A DNA stretch of 64,000 nt, taken from NCBI RefSeq assembly GCF_030506205.2, contig NC_133348.1, positions 19,552,780-19,616,779 on the forward strand, written 5' to 3'. Of the stretch, positions 13,813-25,237 are shown one piece after another; position 1 is the stretch's first letter, and each line of letters begins with the position of its first letter. The stretch comes from Paramisgurnus dabryanus. Lineage: Eukaryota; Chordata; Actinopteri; Cypriniformes; Cobitidae. The notes under the pieces are model-generated. The model made no database searches. It was given only the letters and a program-made list of their open reading frames with translations, and was not told the DNA's origin. The position numbers were made by a program, and so were the translations under genes.

Positions 13813-13982
13813 CAGTGGTGACCAACCCTGTACCTGGAAATCTACTGTCTTACAGAGTTCAGCTCCAACCCCAATTAACAAACTTGAACCTGGCAATCAA
13901 GCATTTCAGGGATACCTAAAAATTTGAGTCAGGTGTGTTGAAGCTGGGTTGGAACTAAAATATGCAGAAACAGGCACCCCTG
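13813..13982. mobile_element. hAT-type MITE, second of an adjacent pair (170 bp)
   Basis: The ends are CAGTGGTGACCAACCCTG and, on the other strand, CAGGGGTGCCTGTTTCTGC. They are flanked by the perfect 8-bp repeat CACTAGAG (13805-13812 and 13983-13990). The left repeat is also the right target repeat of the neighbouring element. Confidence 0.85.
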
Positions 13983-13990
13983 CACTAGAG

Positions 13991-16914
13991 AAATGTTCTA
14001 ATAAATGTAACTTTATTCCACATTTTAGCCACAGCCTTGATTTCTATGCTATTGCTTTATCAAATCCATTCCACTTGGCTCATTTAAACTCCATATAAAT
14101 TCAACTCCATTTTGTGTTTTTAACACTTTTGCCAACTGCACTTCAGCAAAGGCCGCGACTCAAGGTAAACAAAGCATTTAGGCAATAAAAGCAAGTGTTT
14201 AATTAAAAGGCACCAAAATACAAGAAAATGTCGTCTACTCCAGTAAACCCACCCACATTTTTTTGTTTCCGATGCCCACGGATAAATGCATTACCTTATC
14301 ATATATGAAATATAGGAAAATAGTACATTATAACATAATTCTTTTCAAATTTTTTATCTTAAATTTATTCATTCAGACACTTTTATTCGAAGTGACTTAC
14401 AAATGAGAGCGCATGAATTAGTCAATGAGCTAGCAATAAGCATAGTCTACAAAGCCATGTTTACAAAGTAAGACCTGAGTAGTTTTCTTACTGATAAGAA
14501 TGCATTTAATGAATTGTAGAAAATTATGGATATTGTAGTTTTATGTAGTTTAGTGTAATTCTTCAATGTGATGACAATTGCAGTTTTACTTGCAGAGTTA
14601 TCAAGTAACGGTACAAAGTGCAATGAAGCTTTCCTTAATGTGACACTCACGCTTTATTAGTAAATACAAACTTATCCAGGTTACAGAGGCCATCACTTGT
14701 CAACTTAAAACCTGCACTGAGATTGTTTAAATTTGTTATGGATATTTCCCCACTTCGTTGTACCCCAACTTTTATAAAGTTTATGTACTTATTTAACTAT
14801 TATTTTAAAGGAATAACAATTATAATGAAATACTTTTAAGCAGAGTTGGAGCTAGAGGGGTGTCCGGGGTTAAATGTAATTTGCTACATTCACTTCCTCC
14901 AATAATTTACTTACCATTAATCTATGTGTTTACTTTTCCATGCGGCAGTGTATTGTTAAAAACAAATAATAAGAGAACAATAATGTACGTTGCAAATTTT
15001 ACTTAATGATTTCATTGTAGGCTAGAAGAGTGTGCCTTCCATTGTGTTTCGATCTGTGTTAGTAATGCATGCAGTGCAGTATAATGATATTTTTTTAATT
15101 TTGGGCAGTGTGAAGTTATCAGCAATCATAGATTTATTTATATTTTTATGATACAGGATACACATAGGTTTCTTTCATGGATTATGAACCACCTAAAGTA
15201 ACCTTGGCCACCCCATTTATAAAATTCTCGTTCGGCCACTGCTTTTAAGTAACTTTTCCCTACACAATCCCATTGTAAATACGCTAATGTAGTATCAGCA
15301 AACATACTGAATATAACAAGATTATTACTATGAATAGGGGACAATGCAGTGCTCAATTTGGCCCTGGCAACCAGTGTGGAATTGACCATAAAATTATGTT
15401 TTAAGTGCAATTTGAGCTTAAGAAACGTTATGGTACAGTTGATGTCAGGTTTAATTGTTGGTTGAAAATATTTTAACTGCGATTTTAGTGCATGAAATTA
15501 GAGATATCTCTCTTTTCCAAGTAGCTCAAGTAGATAGGACTTCAGTCTTGCATGACTTAAATAACTGCCCGAGGCGTTGCAAACATGGCACAAGTGGCTG
15601 CCTACTGGTGCAACTTCCCTAAAGGGACTTGGGTATCAGGCAATGCTGATTCATTTTTATCTATGTGAAATTGTCTAACAACTGTTTCAGTGACAGTGCC
15701 TTCAATGGCACCGACCTTCTCCATACAACTCTCATGATTTCCTGTAAAACATTTTTTATATTATTCATTTCTTTCTGTCAAACTGTTGTTGGGTAGTTCT
15801 CTCCATTATACATGAGTATTAAACTGGCAGTTAAATTGTCCCTGTAGCATTCAGTGCTAGGTATTACCTTTAAGGAATTTGCATAGCTCTATTAGGAACT
15901 ATACATGTAAATGAGGTCCCATATCTGATCAACTGTAAATCAGGCAATTTTACTTTCCATTCATCTCTTTCATTTCCATTGATCCTAAAGGGAGCGAGCA
16001 TGTCAAATGAGAGGGAGAAAAAAGTTTTTTGTAAATCACCTTGATGAAAGTCCAGATTTCTGCTTGTGATTTTGAAAGCCTCCTGACGTGCTTTCACATG
16101 AGCTTAAAAACTATTCATCTCCAGATGTGCGTGTCAGACTCCCCCACACTTGCAATGCAAAATGTGGTTTGTCTGTTTATCCTGGGACTAAGTTGTAACG
16201 TACGGTAACATTGCACGCTAAGCTTGTGGACTGACAGGGACATGTTTCTAAGACCTTTTTTAATTCAGGCCCAAGCAGACATTACAAAATGGCCAAAAAC
16301 CTCCTTAGTCCTACATAGTGCACTAGTGTATCAGGCCAGTGTGACTAACTCCTAGTGGCCATCTGGATGTCTTCATCTGTCAACTTCAAAATCAGTGTAC
16401 AACTACACAAGTGTCCCTGTAGTCCATATAAACCAGGCAAATGACACAAAGGGAAATATAGATAGTCATGTTGTTGACACGATAATCATGTGTGGTCCAA
16501 GTGAAATTATAAAATCACGACATGCATTTTAATTTATGCAAAAGCTTTTATCCAAAGCGAGTTACAGAGCTTTTGCAGTGTACATTCTTTCCGTATGTGT
16601 ATTCCATAGAAATAAAACCTGTGTTAGCTCCCCAAAAAAAGGATGTGGTTTTACAAAAAGGTTGCATGCTAACATCAGTAAATGCATTTGAACTAACAAT
16701 GCATTATAGTTTTTTTTAGCTTTGATATATTTTTGTTCATGCTACAGTTTAGTTTATTGCGCATTAATAGTTACAACTTTAACTCCTATTAACAGTTACA
16801 ACTTTTAATTTTAAAATGTATTTGTAAATGTTTAAACCAACATAAACTAAGATGAATAAATGCTGTAGAAGTATTTTTCATTGTTTGTTCATGATAGCTA
16901 ATACATTAAATAGC
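13991..16914. other. Intergenic stretch with SINE-like fragments only
   Basis: No exon supported. Two short pieces (14370-14405, GACACTTTTATTCGAAGTGACTTAC-like, and 16535-16570, AAGCTTTTATCCAAAGCGAGTTAC-like) match the conserved core motif found in many fish SINEs. The rest appears single copy. Open frames at 15138-15410 and 15870-16097 have no recognisable protein character. Confidence 0.45.
16535..16570 (+). repeat. SINE core-like fragment
   Basis: CTTTTATCCAAAGCGAGTTAC agrees with the core shared by vertebrate V-SINE-type repeats (usual form TTTTATCCAAAGCGACTTAC). Only the core is clear, and no tRNA-derived head was identified. Confidence 0.45.
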
Positions 16915-17770
16915 ACATTTCACAAGACTTTTAAAGATGTAAAATAAATCTTTAGTGTCCCCAGAGTGCCTATGTGAAGTTCTAGCTCAAAATATAATAT
17001 AGGTAATTTATTATAACATGTTAAAGGAAAACACCACCGTTTTTTTAATATTTTACTCAGCTTACTCAGCTCAGCTTTACTTTACCTCAGCTTAGATGAA
17101 TTAATACATACCTATCTTTTTCAAATGCGTGCGCTTTTAATCTTTGTACAGCGCTTCGTGAATGTGTTAGCATTTAGCCTAGCCCCATTCAGTCCTATGG
17201 CTCCAAACAAAAGTTTTATTTTGTGCCACCATACTTACTCATGTAACTACTCATGTAACAGTCTCTAAATAGGAAAAAACATTGAAGTGTTTGGTGGCTT
17301 CTAAATTCATCCCTGTTTGGAGCCATAGGAATGAACGGGGCTAGGCTGAATGCTAACACATTCACGAGGTGCTGTACAAAGATTAAAAGTGCACGCATTG
17401 TAAAAGATAGGTATGTATTCATTCCTCTAAGTTGAGGTAAGAACACAAATATTGAAAAACGTTTTCCTTTAAAATTGCCACTTTGTAGGTGTCAGCAAAA
17501 ATGTGCTGTTTTGGGATCTGTCCTTTTAAATGCAAATGAGCTGATCTCTGCACTACTGTAAATGGCATTGCCGTGGTTGGGTGGTTTTATCCCCTTCTGA
17601 CATCATCACAAGGGGAGCCAGATTTTAATTACCTATTTTTTTCACATGCTTGAAGAGAATGTTTTACAAAACTAACTTTTTACAATTTTATAGGTTGATA
17701 GAAGCACTGGGGACCCAATTATAACACTCAAACATGGCAAAAGTCAGATTTTCATGCTATGTCCACTTTA
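16915..17770 (+). mobile_element. Non-autonomous repeat, family A, interrupted copy
   Basis: Second copy of the repeat at 6424-6856, in the same orientation and with the same block order. Shared blocks include ACATTTCACAAGACTTTT, AGGTGT(G)AGCAAAAATGTGCTGTTTT, TTATCCCCTTCTGACATCA and GGTTGATAGAAGCACTGGG. It is interrupted by a TTAA MITE (17025-17468). Without the insert it is about 408 bp. Confidence 0.75.
17025..17468. mobile_element. TTAA-specific foldback MITE, family B (444 bp)
   Basis: The termini AGGAAAACACCACCG and AGGAAAACGTTTTTCAA (other strand) lie exactly between duplicated TTAA sites (17021-17024, 17469-17472). The interior is strongly palindromic: the GGAGCCATAGGA and TTAATCTTTGTAC blocks each occur in both orientations. 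A second copy is at 51873-52214. The uninterrupted family A copy at 6530-6545 shows the empty site with a single TTAA. Confidence 0.9.
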
Positions 17771-17772
17771 AT

Positions 17773-18656
17773 GTTAACAAACGTTAGATGTTTTTACAAC
17801 CATACAAACCATATTGCAAAGTGTTACAATACAGGTGTTTGTAAAGACAAAGTTGTACACATTATGTGATAGTATGACCCGAGAAAGCAGACAAATTGTC
17901 TGAGAAAGGACAAATAAGTATTTAAGTCAAGCAGACCCTGACAAGCTTTGATTGTAAACAACACCCACACCTCCCTCCTCTCAAAACTGTATAGGTTTTA
18001 TTTCACCCACATTTTGTGCATGCTGCGGTTAAGAGCTAAAATCAGTTTTGTTTGAGCGATAATAATGGTCACATAAGAGACATGAACAGGCTTGAGTTCT
18101 TCTTTAATGAATGCAGATCAATCAATGCATGGAGTTTATTGCCGCCTCTGGTGACAGACTCACATAGCTCAAGATTCATGCAGTCCCTCTTCTGTCTATG
18201 ATTTGTACTGCATGGCGACTGATGCTCTGTACATAATTCAATTACAGATAAAAGAGCTTTGTTTTTCATGTTACGCTGACAATTAGTGAAGTTAAACAGC
18301 CCTGCTGTCTGAACTGACAGATCACTGCAGCACGCTTTCACAGCACATAAATGAGGTGTCATTGTCTTTCCCTCAGACAAACACTTTGGGAATGACCTGC
18401 CACAATAGAAGTTTGAAATTGATGTACATGTTCAATTTCATTAATTGTTTGATTTGTAAAGGGAAAAGTGAGTTATGATTAAATTCCTACTGTTTGCTTT
18501 AGACTGAGAAGTATTAGTTACTTTCGTCAATAGTCAAATTTCGTATCCCATATATACAGTATCCCACACTTGTGACTTTCCCATATGTAAAATATTAGGG
18601 GTTAAACTAGCCATGTTTTTAAGATTACAGTCTGAACTTAAAACAAGCTTTTCCTA
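17773..18656. other. Intergenic stretch without recognised genes
   Basis: Apparently single-copy sequence with no exon or repeat end that I can support. The minus-strand open frame at 18069-18380 has no recognisable motif. Confidence 0.45.
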
Positions 18657-19079
18657 TACACTGTAAAAAGTCATTCTGCAGGCTTGTAGATTTTATGAAA
18701 TTGAATATGTAAACTTTATTTAATAAAATTAATTTCATGTAGTTTGTTATTTTTTTTGTGTTAAAATTCTTTAAAAATGACTGGAATAAAAACAACTTAT
18801 TGTTTTTGTGAAGGATTTAGCTATTCTTATTGTGTATCTGCGCATGTAGCGAATACTGAATAAATCCAACGTAATATTAATCAGCTGTTTTAAATCAAAA
18901 ACCATTCCGGGTTGTATTGCAGGTCGTGAGCGCTGAGCAGACGGATTTAGGAAATATTTCTGTTATTGTGCCAAAATTCAAAGTTTTGAAAGCATTTCAG
19001 TCGAGAATGTATGTTTTTTAAACAAGAATCTGCAGTAGGTTCATAAAGATATCGCCTATTTAAACATTTCCTTCGAGTT

Positions 19080-19994
19080 TTGTGGCGATGGGAGCTCCAG
19101 ATAATCATCCGGCGCTCCGCGCGTAAATATACCGGACAACGTCGCCTCACCTCGGCCATTGTCGCTGAAAATCTCCGCTGGCTGTGACGTCAATGTAGTG
19201 TTTAAACTATGGATAAAATTAATTTTGGGTAAATTTAACGGGCAATCTTAAGTCTTATAAGTCTATAAGCAGGGTTTCTTTGTATAATTTGTTTGTAATT
19301 TGTAAATATTAATTACAATAAGGATTAATATGAACTGGTTTTGGACATAACTTCAGCTTTAGGACCCAGGAGGTCGCATATCTAGGATGCATTCGTCGAT
19401 TCGCATGCTGCGATTGGTGGTCCAGATGCAACTCATTTTGAGTGACAGAAAAACTGACCAATCATACTGTTCCTCTGAATGGGTGGGTTCTCTTATCACT
19501 AACTCTCATAGATATGTATCATGTATGTATCTATTATGACAAATTCTGCTCGCTCTCTCGCTTGGTTCGTGTTATAAAAATAAATGTGACTTTACTGCGG
19601 TCTTTTTCGGTTTATTTAGTTTTGTGTTAACTATATCCACAAAGTATTCGAATAAATTGGTAATGTAAAACTATTCTTCGCTGTAAATTAATTGTGTGCT
19701 CAATTGCGACGCCCTGTGTTGAATTTTCCCGCGAGTAAGTTACAGTATCATTACTGAGGGGAAATATAACATTATTCATTTAATTCCACAAAAGGTGAGT
19801 AAGATATTAAATGTATAAGTTGTCTTTTTAAAATGTTTAAGCTTTCTACATAATGTAAATTGAACATTCACTATTAATTTCGCGACCTATTATCTAAATT
19901 GTGTGTTCATGAAGGCCTGTAACGTACTGCAGCTTCCTGCAGGCAACGTGAAACATTGCTGAGGGAGAACTTTATTCACAACAAAAGGTGAGGA
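19080..19994 (+). promoter_or_regulatory. CpG-containing segment with possible leader exons
   Basis: The segment around 19080-19200 is locally CpG-rich and has the CRE-like site TGACGTCA at about 19186. Downstream are two strong splice donors, CACAAAAG/GTGAGT at 19795 and ACAAAAG/GTGAGG at 19988. Each is preceded by related sequence (ATTGCTGAGG or ATTACTGAGG, then TTATTCA...ACAAAAG), suggesting a duplicated leader exon. No start codon can be assigned, so these would be untranslated leaders or lost 5' coding exons of the exon at 20401. Promoter status is inference. Confidence 0.3.
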
Positions 19995-20400
19995 ATATTA
20001 TTAAATAAATATATTGTACATAATTATATTGTGTATATACTGTGTATATACACATGTGAGTAACTTGGTTAACAAATAAATATGTGACTGTATCCTATCG
20101 TGTGACAGAAAAAATGTAGGGAAAAGATTTGCCCTAATTATAAATATAGATTATATATCTTTTCAGACATTTTTTGATATTATTTGTGATTCCAATGAGA
20201 ATTTTTTTATCAGTTTTCAATATTATTGCACATTTCAAACATACCTAATAAGCCACAAACTCAGATGAACTCCATTGCACATATCTTCCAGTTTTCTTTA
20301 AAACATTTTAATATACAAGTTTAATGTGTGGTTTATTTTAAAATTCAAGCTGTATACATTTATAAAGGTTTTAAGACATATTTGCTGTTTAATGTTGCAG

Positions 20401-20634
20401 GATAAAGATGAAGAGGCGGGCCTTGAGCAGCTTGTGATGGCTGTAATTGTAAAGAATGGATCTTCTAGGAGTGGAAGCCCAAAGGATGCTGGAATTGTTA
20501 TTGAGGCCTTAAAGGTGTTCACAGGGCATGCTTTATCCTTGGATCTATGCATTGAATCTCAAGTATCCCAGGCATCTTTTCAGGTGTTTCAGAAACTTTT
20601 CTTGGAGCTGGATTCTTTAAAGTTTATAAACTGA
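20401..20634 (+). CDS. Terminal coding exon of an unidentified gene
   Basis: A good acceptor (AATGTTGCAG) precedes a 77-codon open frame ending with TGA at 20632-20634. Codon use looks coding, and the predicted peptide starts DKDEEAGLEQLVMAV and has a C-terminal FQVFQKLFLELDSLKF amphipathic helix-like segment. AATAAA follows at 20822-20827. The C-terminal pattern reminds me of the end of a multi-copy cyprinid protein family loosely annotated as SAMD3-like, but this is weak recollection. The frame is also open upstream to an ATG at 20326, but that part is intron-like. No 5' coding exon was found, so the gene is probably partial. It lies 4.3 kb upstream of epha7 on the same strand and is unlikely to be part of it. 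Confidence 0.4.
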   Translation, partial: DKDEEAGLEQLVMAVIVKNGSSRSGSPKDAGIVIEALKVFTGHALSLDLCIESQVSQASFQVFQKLFLELDSLKFIN

Positions 20635-20821
20635 TTAAAGTACAGTAAGTCTAAACTGCTGTCTGATGTTCTAGTTGTTAATCAATGTAACAGAACACAA
20701 ACATGGAACCTTTCGTCGGGAAATGTGGACGGTTTCTTTAAAGACTGTAAAATACTTTTTGAAGTTTACACTGTTACAAATACATCATTAAAATGAGATG
20801 CTTTCCTGTTCTTTTGACTGC

Positions 20822-20827
20822 AATAAA
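20822..20827 (+). promoter_or_regulatory. Poly(A) signal AATAAA
   Basis: A canonical hexamer about 190 bases after the stop codon of the exon at 20401-20634, a reasonable 3' UTR length. Confidence 0.4.
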
Positions 20828-20942
20828 ATAAGAATTGATTCATCTTTGTCTGTCATTCTGAAATCAGATATAATACTCATTACTAATAAAAATATTAATG
20901 GATGAAATTTTAAAATTAAAATAGTATAATTGAATAGAATTT

Positions 20943-21378
20943 ATTGTATAGTGCTAGGTCTTTGTCCTGTATACCCAATATTTTGTTTAAATTTAAATTA
21001 ATTTCTAATTGCAAATTGCAGATTATCTTTTTGAATGGGTTACTATTAAAGAGTTTATGGAGTGATTCTAACACAATTTTTATTTATTGAATTTAATTAA
21101 TGATATTGCTTGTAATCTGTTGCCACACTTTTATTGAGTAGATATCAAATAATATTTTTTATTGTATAGTGCTAGATCTTTGTCTAGTATACCCAATATT
21201 TTTGTTTAAATTTTAATAAAAAATTTAATTGCAAATTGCAGTTTGGCTTTTTGAATATGTAAATATTAAGGAGTTTATAGAGTAAATCTAAATCAATTTT
21301 GATTTGTTTAATGTAATTAATGATATTGCTTGTAATCTGTTGCCACAATTTTATTGAGTAGATGGGGCATATTATTTT
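20943..21378. repeat. Tandem duplication, two copies of about 218 bp
   Basis: Copy 1 starts at 20943 (ATTGTATAGTGCTAGGTC) and copy 2 at 21161 (ATTGTATAGTGCTAGATC). They share long blocks such as TGATATTGCTTGTAATCTGT and TTTATTGAGTAGAT. Copy 2 runs into the TTTTTTACAGTG end of the 2.7-kb candidate element. Confidence 0.85.
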
Positions 21379-21388
21379 TTACAGTGTA

Positions 21389-24300
21389 TAAAGTAGATCA
21401 AGCTGATTAGACAAATTCATATTAGCTTTTTAATATTTTGTTCCTAGCCATAACTTCTTACTTAACTGTTTAACATTGTTTCACAGACACTCATAGTGCC
21501 TACTGCACATCTGTGACTACACCAACAGAAAGTTTAAATTGTTAAAAAAAGGTTATTCAGCCTACAACATTCTTAGAAGTAATATTCCAACAGCCGCCTG
21601 GATCTGTTGGGACACCGTATTACCAAACTATAAAGTGGAATAAAAAATTGCCCGTGAGCGCTCGCCAAGCCCATGTCTCTCCAGCCGTCCACCAGGGTTT
21701 CTGTCCCGCTGGATATTAAATCTCTGGGTGGTTTCCCTCCAGGCCCTCACAGAATTCAAACAGGCCGACAGTGCTCCACCCCGGCTGAATGGAGAGATCA
21801 GGCTGACAGCCTGCTCCTCTGAAGATGTACCACTCTCATTATGAATGAGCCAGGGTGAACGGAGATATTTAAAAAGGACTTTTGGCCTATCCCTCCATTC
21901 ATTTCAACTCAGTTGTGTAGCTGCTTCACAGTGACTGAGGACATATAAAGAAAAGTCATGTAGTTCTGAAGGAATATCACCTTTGTATAATAGCCATGAT
22001 TGTTTGCTTATAAAGAGATGTAGTCCAAAAACAACACTCTTTCTACTGTGAAAAATATAGAAAGTAGACGCCACAGGGATTAAATAAATAAAGCACCCGT
22101 CTTCTTATGCACGCGAAGAAAGTGTCTGGCATCTGGGGTCACTGTGCTCGCGGTTGTTTTTGTAGTACAACTATTGCCTTCTTTATCCCTGATAAACATT
22201 TGTGTAACCCATTGTGCCTGATCACCGCTTCAAAGAATGCAGCTAATTTGTACAATATTGCTGCTATAGTTTTCTAGTACGCTCAGCCTTTCCCATTTAA
22301 TTGTATTTCAAACGAGTTTAGGTGAAATTACAATACCTCTCAATTTTATCTCTGAAGAGCCATATTTCTACCCAGGAAAGACGCACTAAAGACCTACTCA
22401 GAATGAAGTATCCTCATAAATGATTAGCTCTTTGTGAAGGCTCAGCTTGGAGCTCAGGTACAACTTCGCTTGCACAAACGGTCATCTCCACATGACTACT
22501 ACATTCTAATCTCAATTCAGACTAAAGAATTCAATTAACTGATGCCATGGAAACATTAAGCTGATGAGGACTTAATGTGCCAGCACCTAATAGTAGCTAA
22601 ATGTGTATTCTGAGGTTCAGTATAAAGATTTGGGGATTTTCTTTTTCTAAAGTAAACAAAACTATTTTGCATATACTGAACAACAATTAGTTTGTGAAAA
22701 GCTGCAAGAGGGGACCTGAAAAGCTAGATGCTGTCACTCGAGATTCACTTGAATGAGAATGTTAATGAACATTTTGTTGGTTATAAATATTCAGATGTGA
22801 ATTAATAAATGTTTACATGAGTTTAATTTGGCTCAGAAAATTGCTGAATCTTTGTCGTTTTCTTCAAACTTTTCACACGAATGCCATCCAAACCGAGGCT
22901 ACATTAAGATGTTTGTCACTAAATAATATCCATCATATAGTAAAAACTGGTTAGGAGCTAGTTTAATACGCTAATAATGAAATATGCAACACAGGAGCCT
23001 GCATCGAGGGTAAAGAGGATTAGAAATCATTTGCATAATAAACAGGCCAAACAACAAAAAACAAAACAAAAAATAAAAAACAGAGGTAAATAAACCTTGA
23101 AATGAGTCCTTGTCTGCCTGCATCCATTTGTGATGTACAGAGTTTATTAATCAATATTTGTGGGCCATAATTACAGTTGTTTTACTCGGTCTAGGAAATG
23201 GAGATTCATAAGTGACCTGTAACAAATGCATTATACGTTCAAGGGGTAATGAGGTCCCTTTCATGCTTTCATTTATCAGTGATTTGGCAAGTCATCTGAG
23301 CAGCAGGAAATTAACTTTACACTTTTTAATTGTGTTTTGTGTTTATCTCGATTCCTTGGCGCCGCTTAAAACCCCAGCAGTTCAATCTTCATAGTGCAAG
23401 GTTTTTTGAGCAAAAATGCATATAATGAATCAATGCATCCACACCCATTGCCCAGAACCAGCAGGGTACTTCCCTTTCATTAGGTGACCTTCTAAAAACA
23501 CAACAGTCAATGTTTATTCGTCTCTTATCTGTTTCCATGTCTTTATATCTACACAACAGAAGACCACCTGCTCTTCAGTCTGTGGACATGATTTTTATAA
23601 TAACTTTTCTCCTCAAAAGACTGTTTCAAAACTGTATATATTTATAGTTTAAGTATAGTTTTGTGTTTTGCACATTAAATAGCACTTGCAAACAATTATT
23701 GTCTATAATGTCATGTAAAAATGTAAATGCCAAACAAAAAGTTTACAGTTTTTCTAAATTTTTCATATTTAATTTAATGTGTGTTGCTTTGGAATACAGG
23801 TTAAATTAATTTACAAACACATATGAAATAAATAAAAATGTTTACAGCAAAAAATAAACTTTTTAAAGTCTACAGACAACTTAGCAAATAGTTAAAATTT
23901 TTGCTTTTTAATTTAAAAATAAATAAATAAATAAAAACTAAACTGCATTGTTTTACTTGGTTTTATGTAATATGTCACAACATTATTATTTTAAAGTTTG
24001 GGAATTCCCTAAAACTTTAAAAAGTTATTTCTGACCAGGCCTTAAAAACTTAATAATAGTCTAACTCATTTATCCTTATTATTAATAATAATTTATTTTA
24101 AAACGTATTAAATTTAGATGTTACCACATGAAGTACATACATTTAAGGCTATGTGACCAAACTTTTTTACAGTGCAGGTTATGAGTAGACTATTATTTCA
24201 AAACAGCAGCTAGACATGACAGGCACGATAATAAAGTTTGCTAAAGCTTTACGCACTTATGATGATGTAATACTCTTCAGTGACTTGGGAAAAAATATAA

Positions 24301-24650
24301 ACGTTTTCCTTGGATGTCGTGACATGCTTGAGTGCCCTACCCACGGTTCAAGTCTTATCTTGATAAAGGAGGCTTCTGAATTTAGCAAGTAGTTCTCTCT
24401 TAAACCACCCTCTGTCTCAAAGTTTTACTGTCAGTAACGAGTAGGGTAGAATACGTTGCAAACTAAAATATTTACATAGTCTATTTCAATGTGAAATAAA
24501 ACAATATTTTAATAAGCACAATTTCAACAAAATTATTTAAACGACTTACAACACTTGTCCATCAGCCTTTTCCTACATTGTCCGACAAGGCAAAAACAGC
24601 ATTTAATCCGAAGGTTTGTTAATGCACGCTTCTGTGTTTCAGTGCAAAAC
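21389..24650. other. Intergenic region upstream of epha7, no genes recognised
   Basis: Mostly apparently single-copy sequence with an A-rich run (23045-23085). Conserved enhancers of a developmental receptor gene could lie here, but I cannot test conservation. No exon or transposon end was supported. Confidence 0.45.
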
Positions 24651-24910
24651 TAAAGCCCCGCCTTCGCTACAGTATGATTCGTCCGCACCTACACACCGAG
24701 TGCTCTTCGAGCCCTTCATATGGCGCGCTCAATGTCAATCTAGATGAGTGACACCCTGAATGTTCCACGCCCCGCCCCTCAGCAGCCGACGCTATTTGAG
24801 TGAGAGACGGCTGTTTTATTCACACAGAGCTGGTGCCCGAGCGTCGTCAATGGGAAGGGAACGCCGCGTTGGAAAAAGCGCACAGTGTTTAGTCAACTTT
24901 TAACTGCACC
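24651..24910 (+). promoter_or_regulatory. epha7: epha7 proximal promoter and 5' leader
   Basis: Sequence just before the start codon is markedly richer in C, G and CpG than its surroundings. It contains a GC box (GCCCCGCCCC, 24769-24778), the usual form for a TATA-less developmental gene promoter. The transcription start cannot be placed. The segment CAGCAGCCGACGC...GTGAGAGACGG to the ATG is probably 5' UTR. An upstream ORF at 24850-24903 may modulate translation. Confidence 0.55.
24850..24903 (+). CDS. Upstream ORF in the epha7 leader (17 codons)
   Basis: ATG at 24850, with a purine at -3 (weak to moderate context AA-ATG-G), opens a 17-codon frame that stops with TAA at 24901-24903, seven bases before the main ATG and in a different frame. 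If it is in the transcript it could lower initiation at the main start. Expression is unproven. Confidence 0.35.
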   Translation: MGRERRVGKSAQCLVNF

Positions 24911-25004
24911 ATGGTTTGCGCCTCAGTTTCGTGTTTGTGGACTATATTTTGCCTTCATTTATGTTTTTATTTGAACACTGGAATAGCACAGAACACGAGA
25001 GAGG
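24911..25004 (+). CDS. epha7: epha7 coding exon 1: signal peptide
   Basis: The ATG sits in a strong Kozak context (CACCATGG). It begins a 31-residue stretch with a hydrophobic core (LWTIFCLHLCFYL, residues 9-21) and a likely signal peptidase site near residues 26-28 (GIAQ), so the product enters the secretory pathway. The exon ends after one base of codon 32 at a consensus donor (GTGAGT at 25005), giving a phase 1 intron. Eph genes normally start with a short signal-peptide exon like this. Signal sequences are poorly conserved, so identity comes from the exons it joins in frame (next residues VILLDSKAQQ). No in-frame ATG upstream is preferred. EphA7 is a type I receptor tyrosine kinase for GPI-anchored ephrin-A ligands, acting in axon guidance and cell repulsion. 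Confidence 0.88.
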
Positions 25005-25186
25005 GTGAGTAGTAAAGTTTCCTTTATTGCAGTCCGACTAAATACATCGTGACAGCGGAGCGCGAGATGTTTACAAGTAACCAACAAATCAGTTGTCGAA
25101 AGTGAAGTATCTTAACATTGTTGTCATTATATAAAACATTACACATCATTAGCAGATACAGCATCGGCAGTGCGGTCTGTTACTTA

Positions 25187-25237
<51 letters not shown>
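25187..25237. repeat. (GACA)n tetranucleotide microsatellite
   Basis: About 12 uninterrupted ACAG/GACA units inside epha7 intron 1. Confidence 0.95.

Larger units (their letters stand above)
18659..21386 (+). mobile_element. Candidate 2.7-kb DNA element carrying a spliced gene
   Basis: The left end is CACTGTAAAAAG and the right end, on the other strand, is CACTGTAAAAAATAA. TA lies outside both (18657-18658 and 21387-21388). The interior holds a CpG-rich TGACGTCA segment, splice-donor-bearing leader exons and a terminal coding exon with a poly(A) signal. Near the right end is a 218-bp tandem duplication. CACTGTAAAAA ends are extremely common on fish MITEs (see 58632-59049), so pairing of two unrelated ends remains possible. 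The alternative is a host or retroposed gene fragment flanked by MITE debris. Confidence 0.45.
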
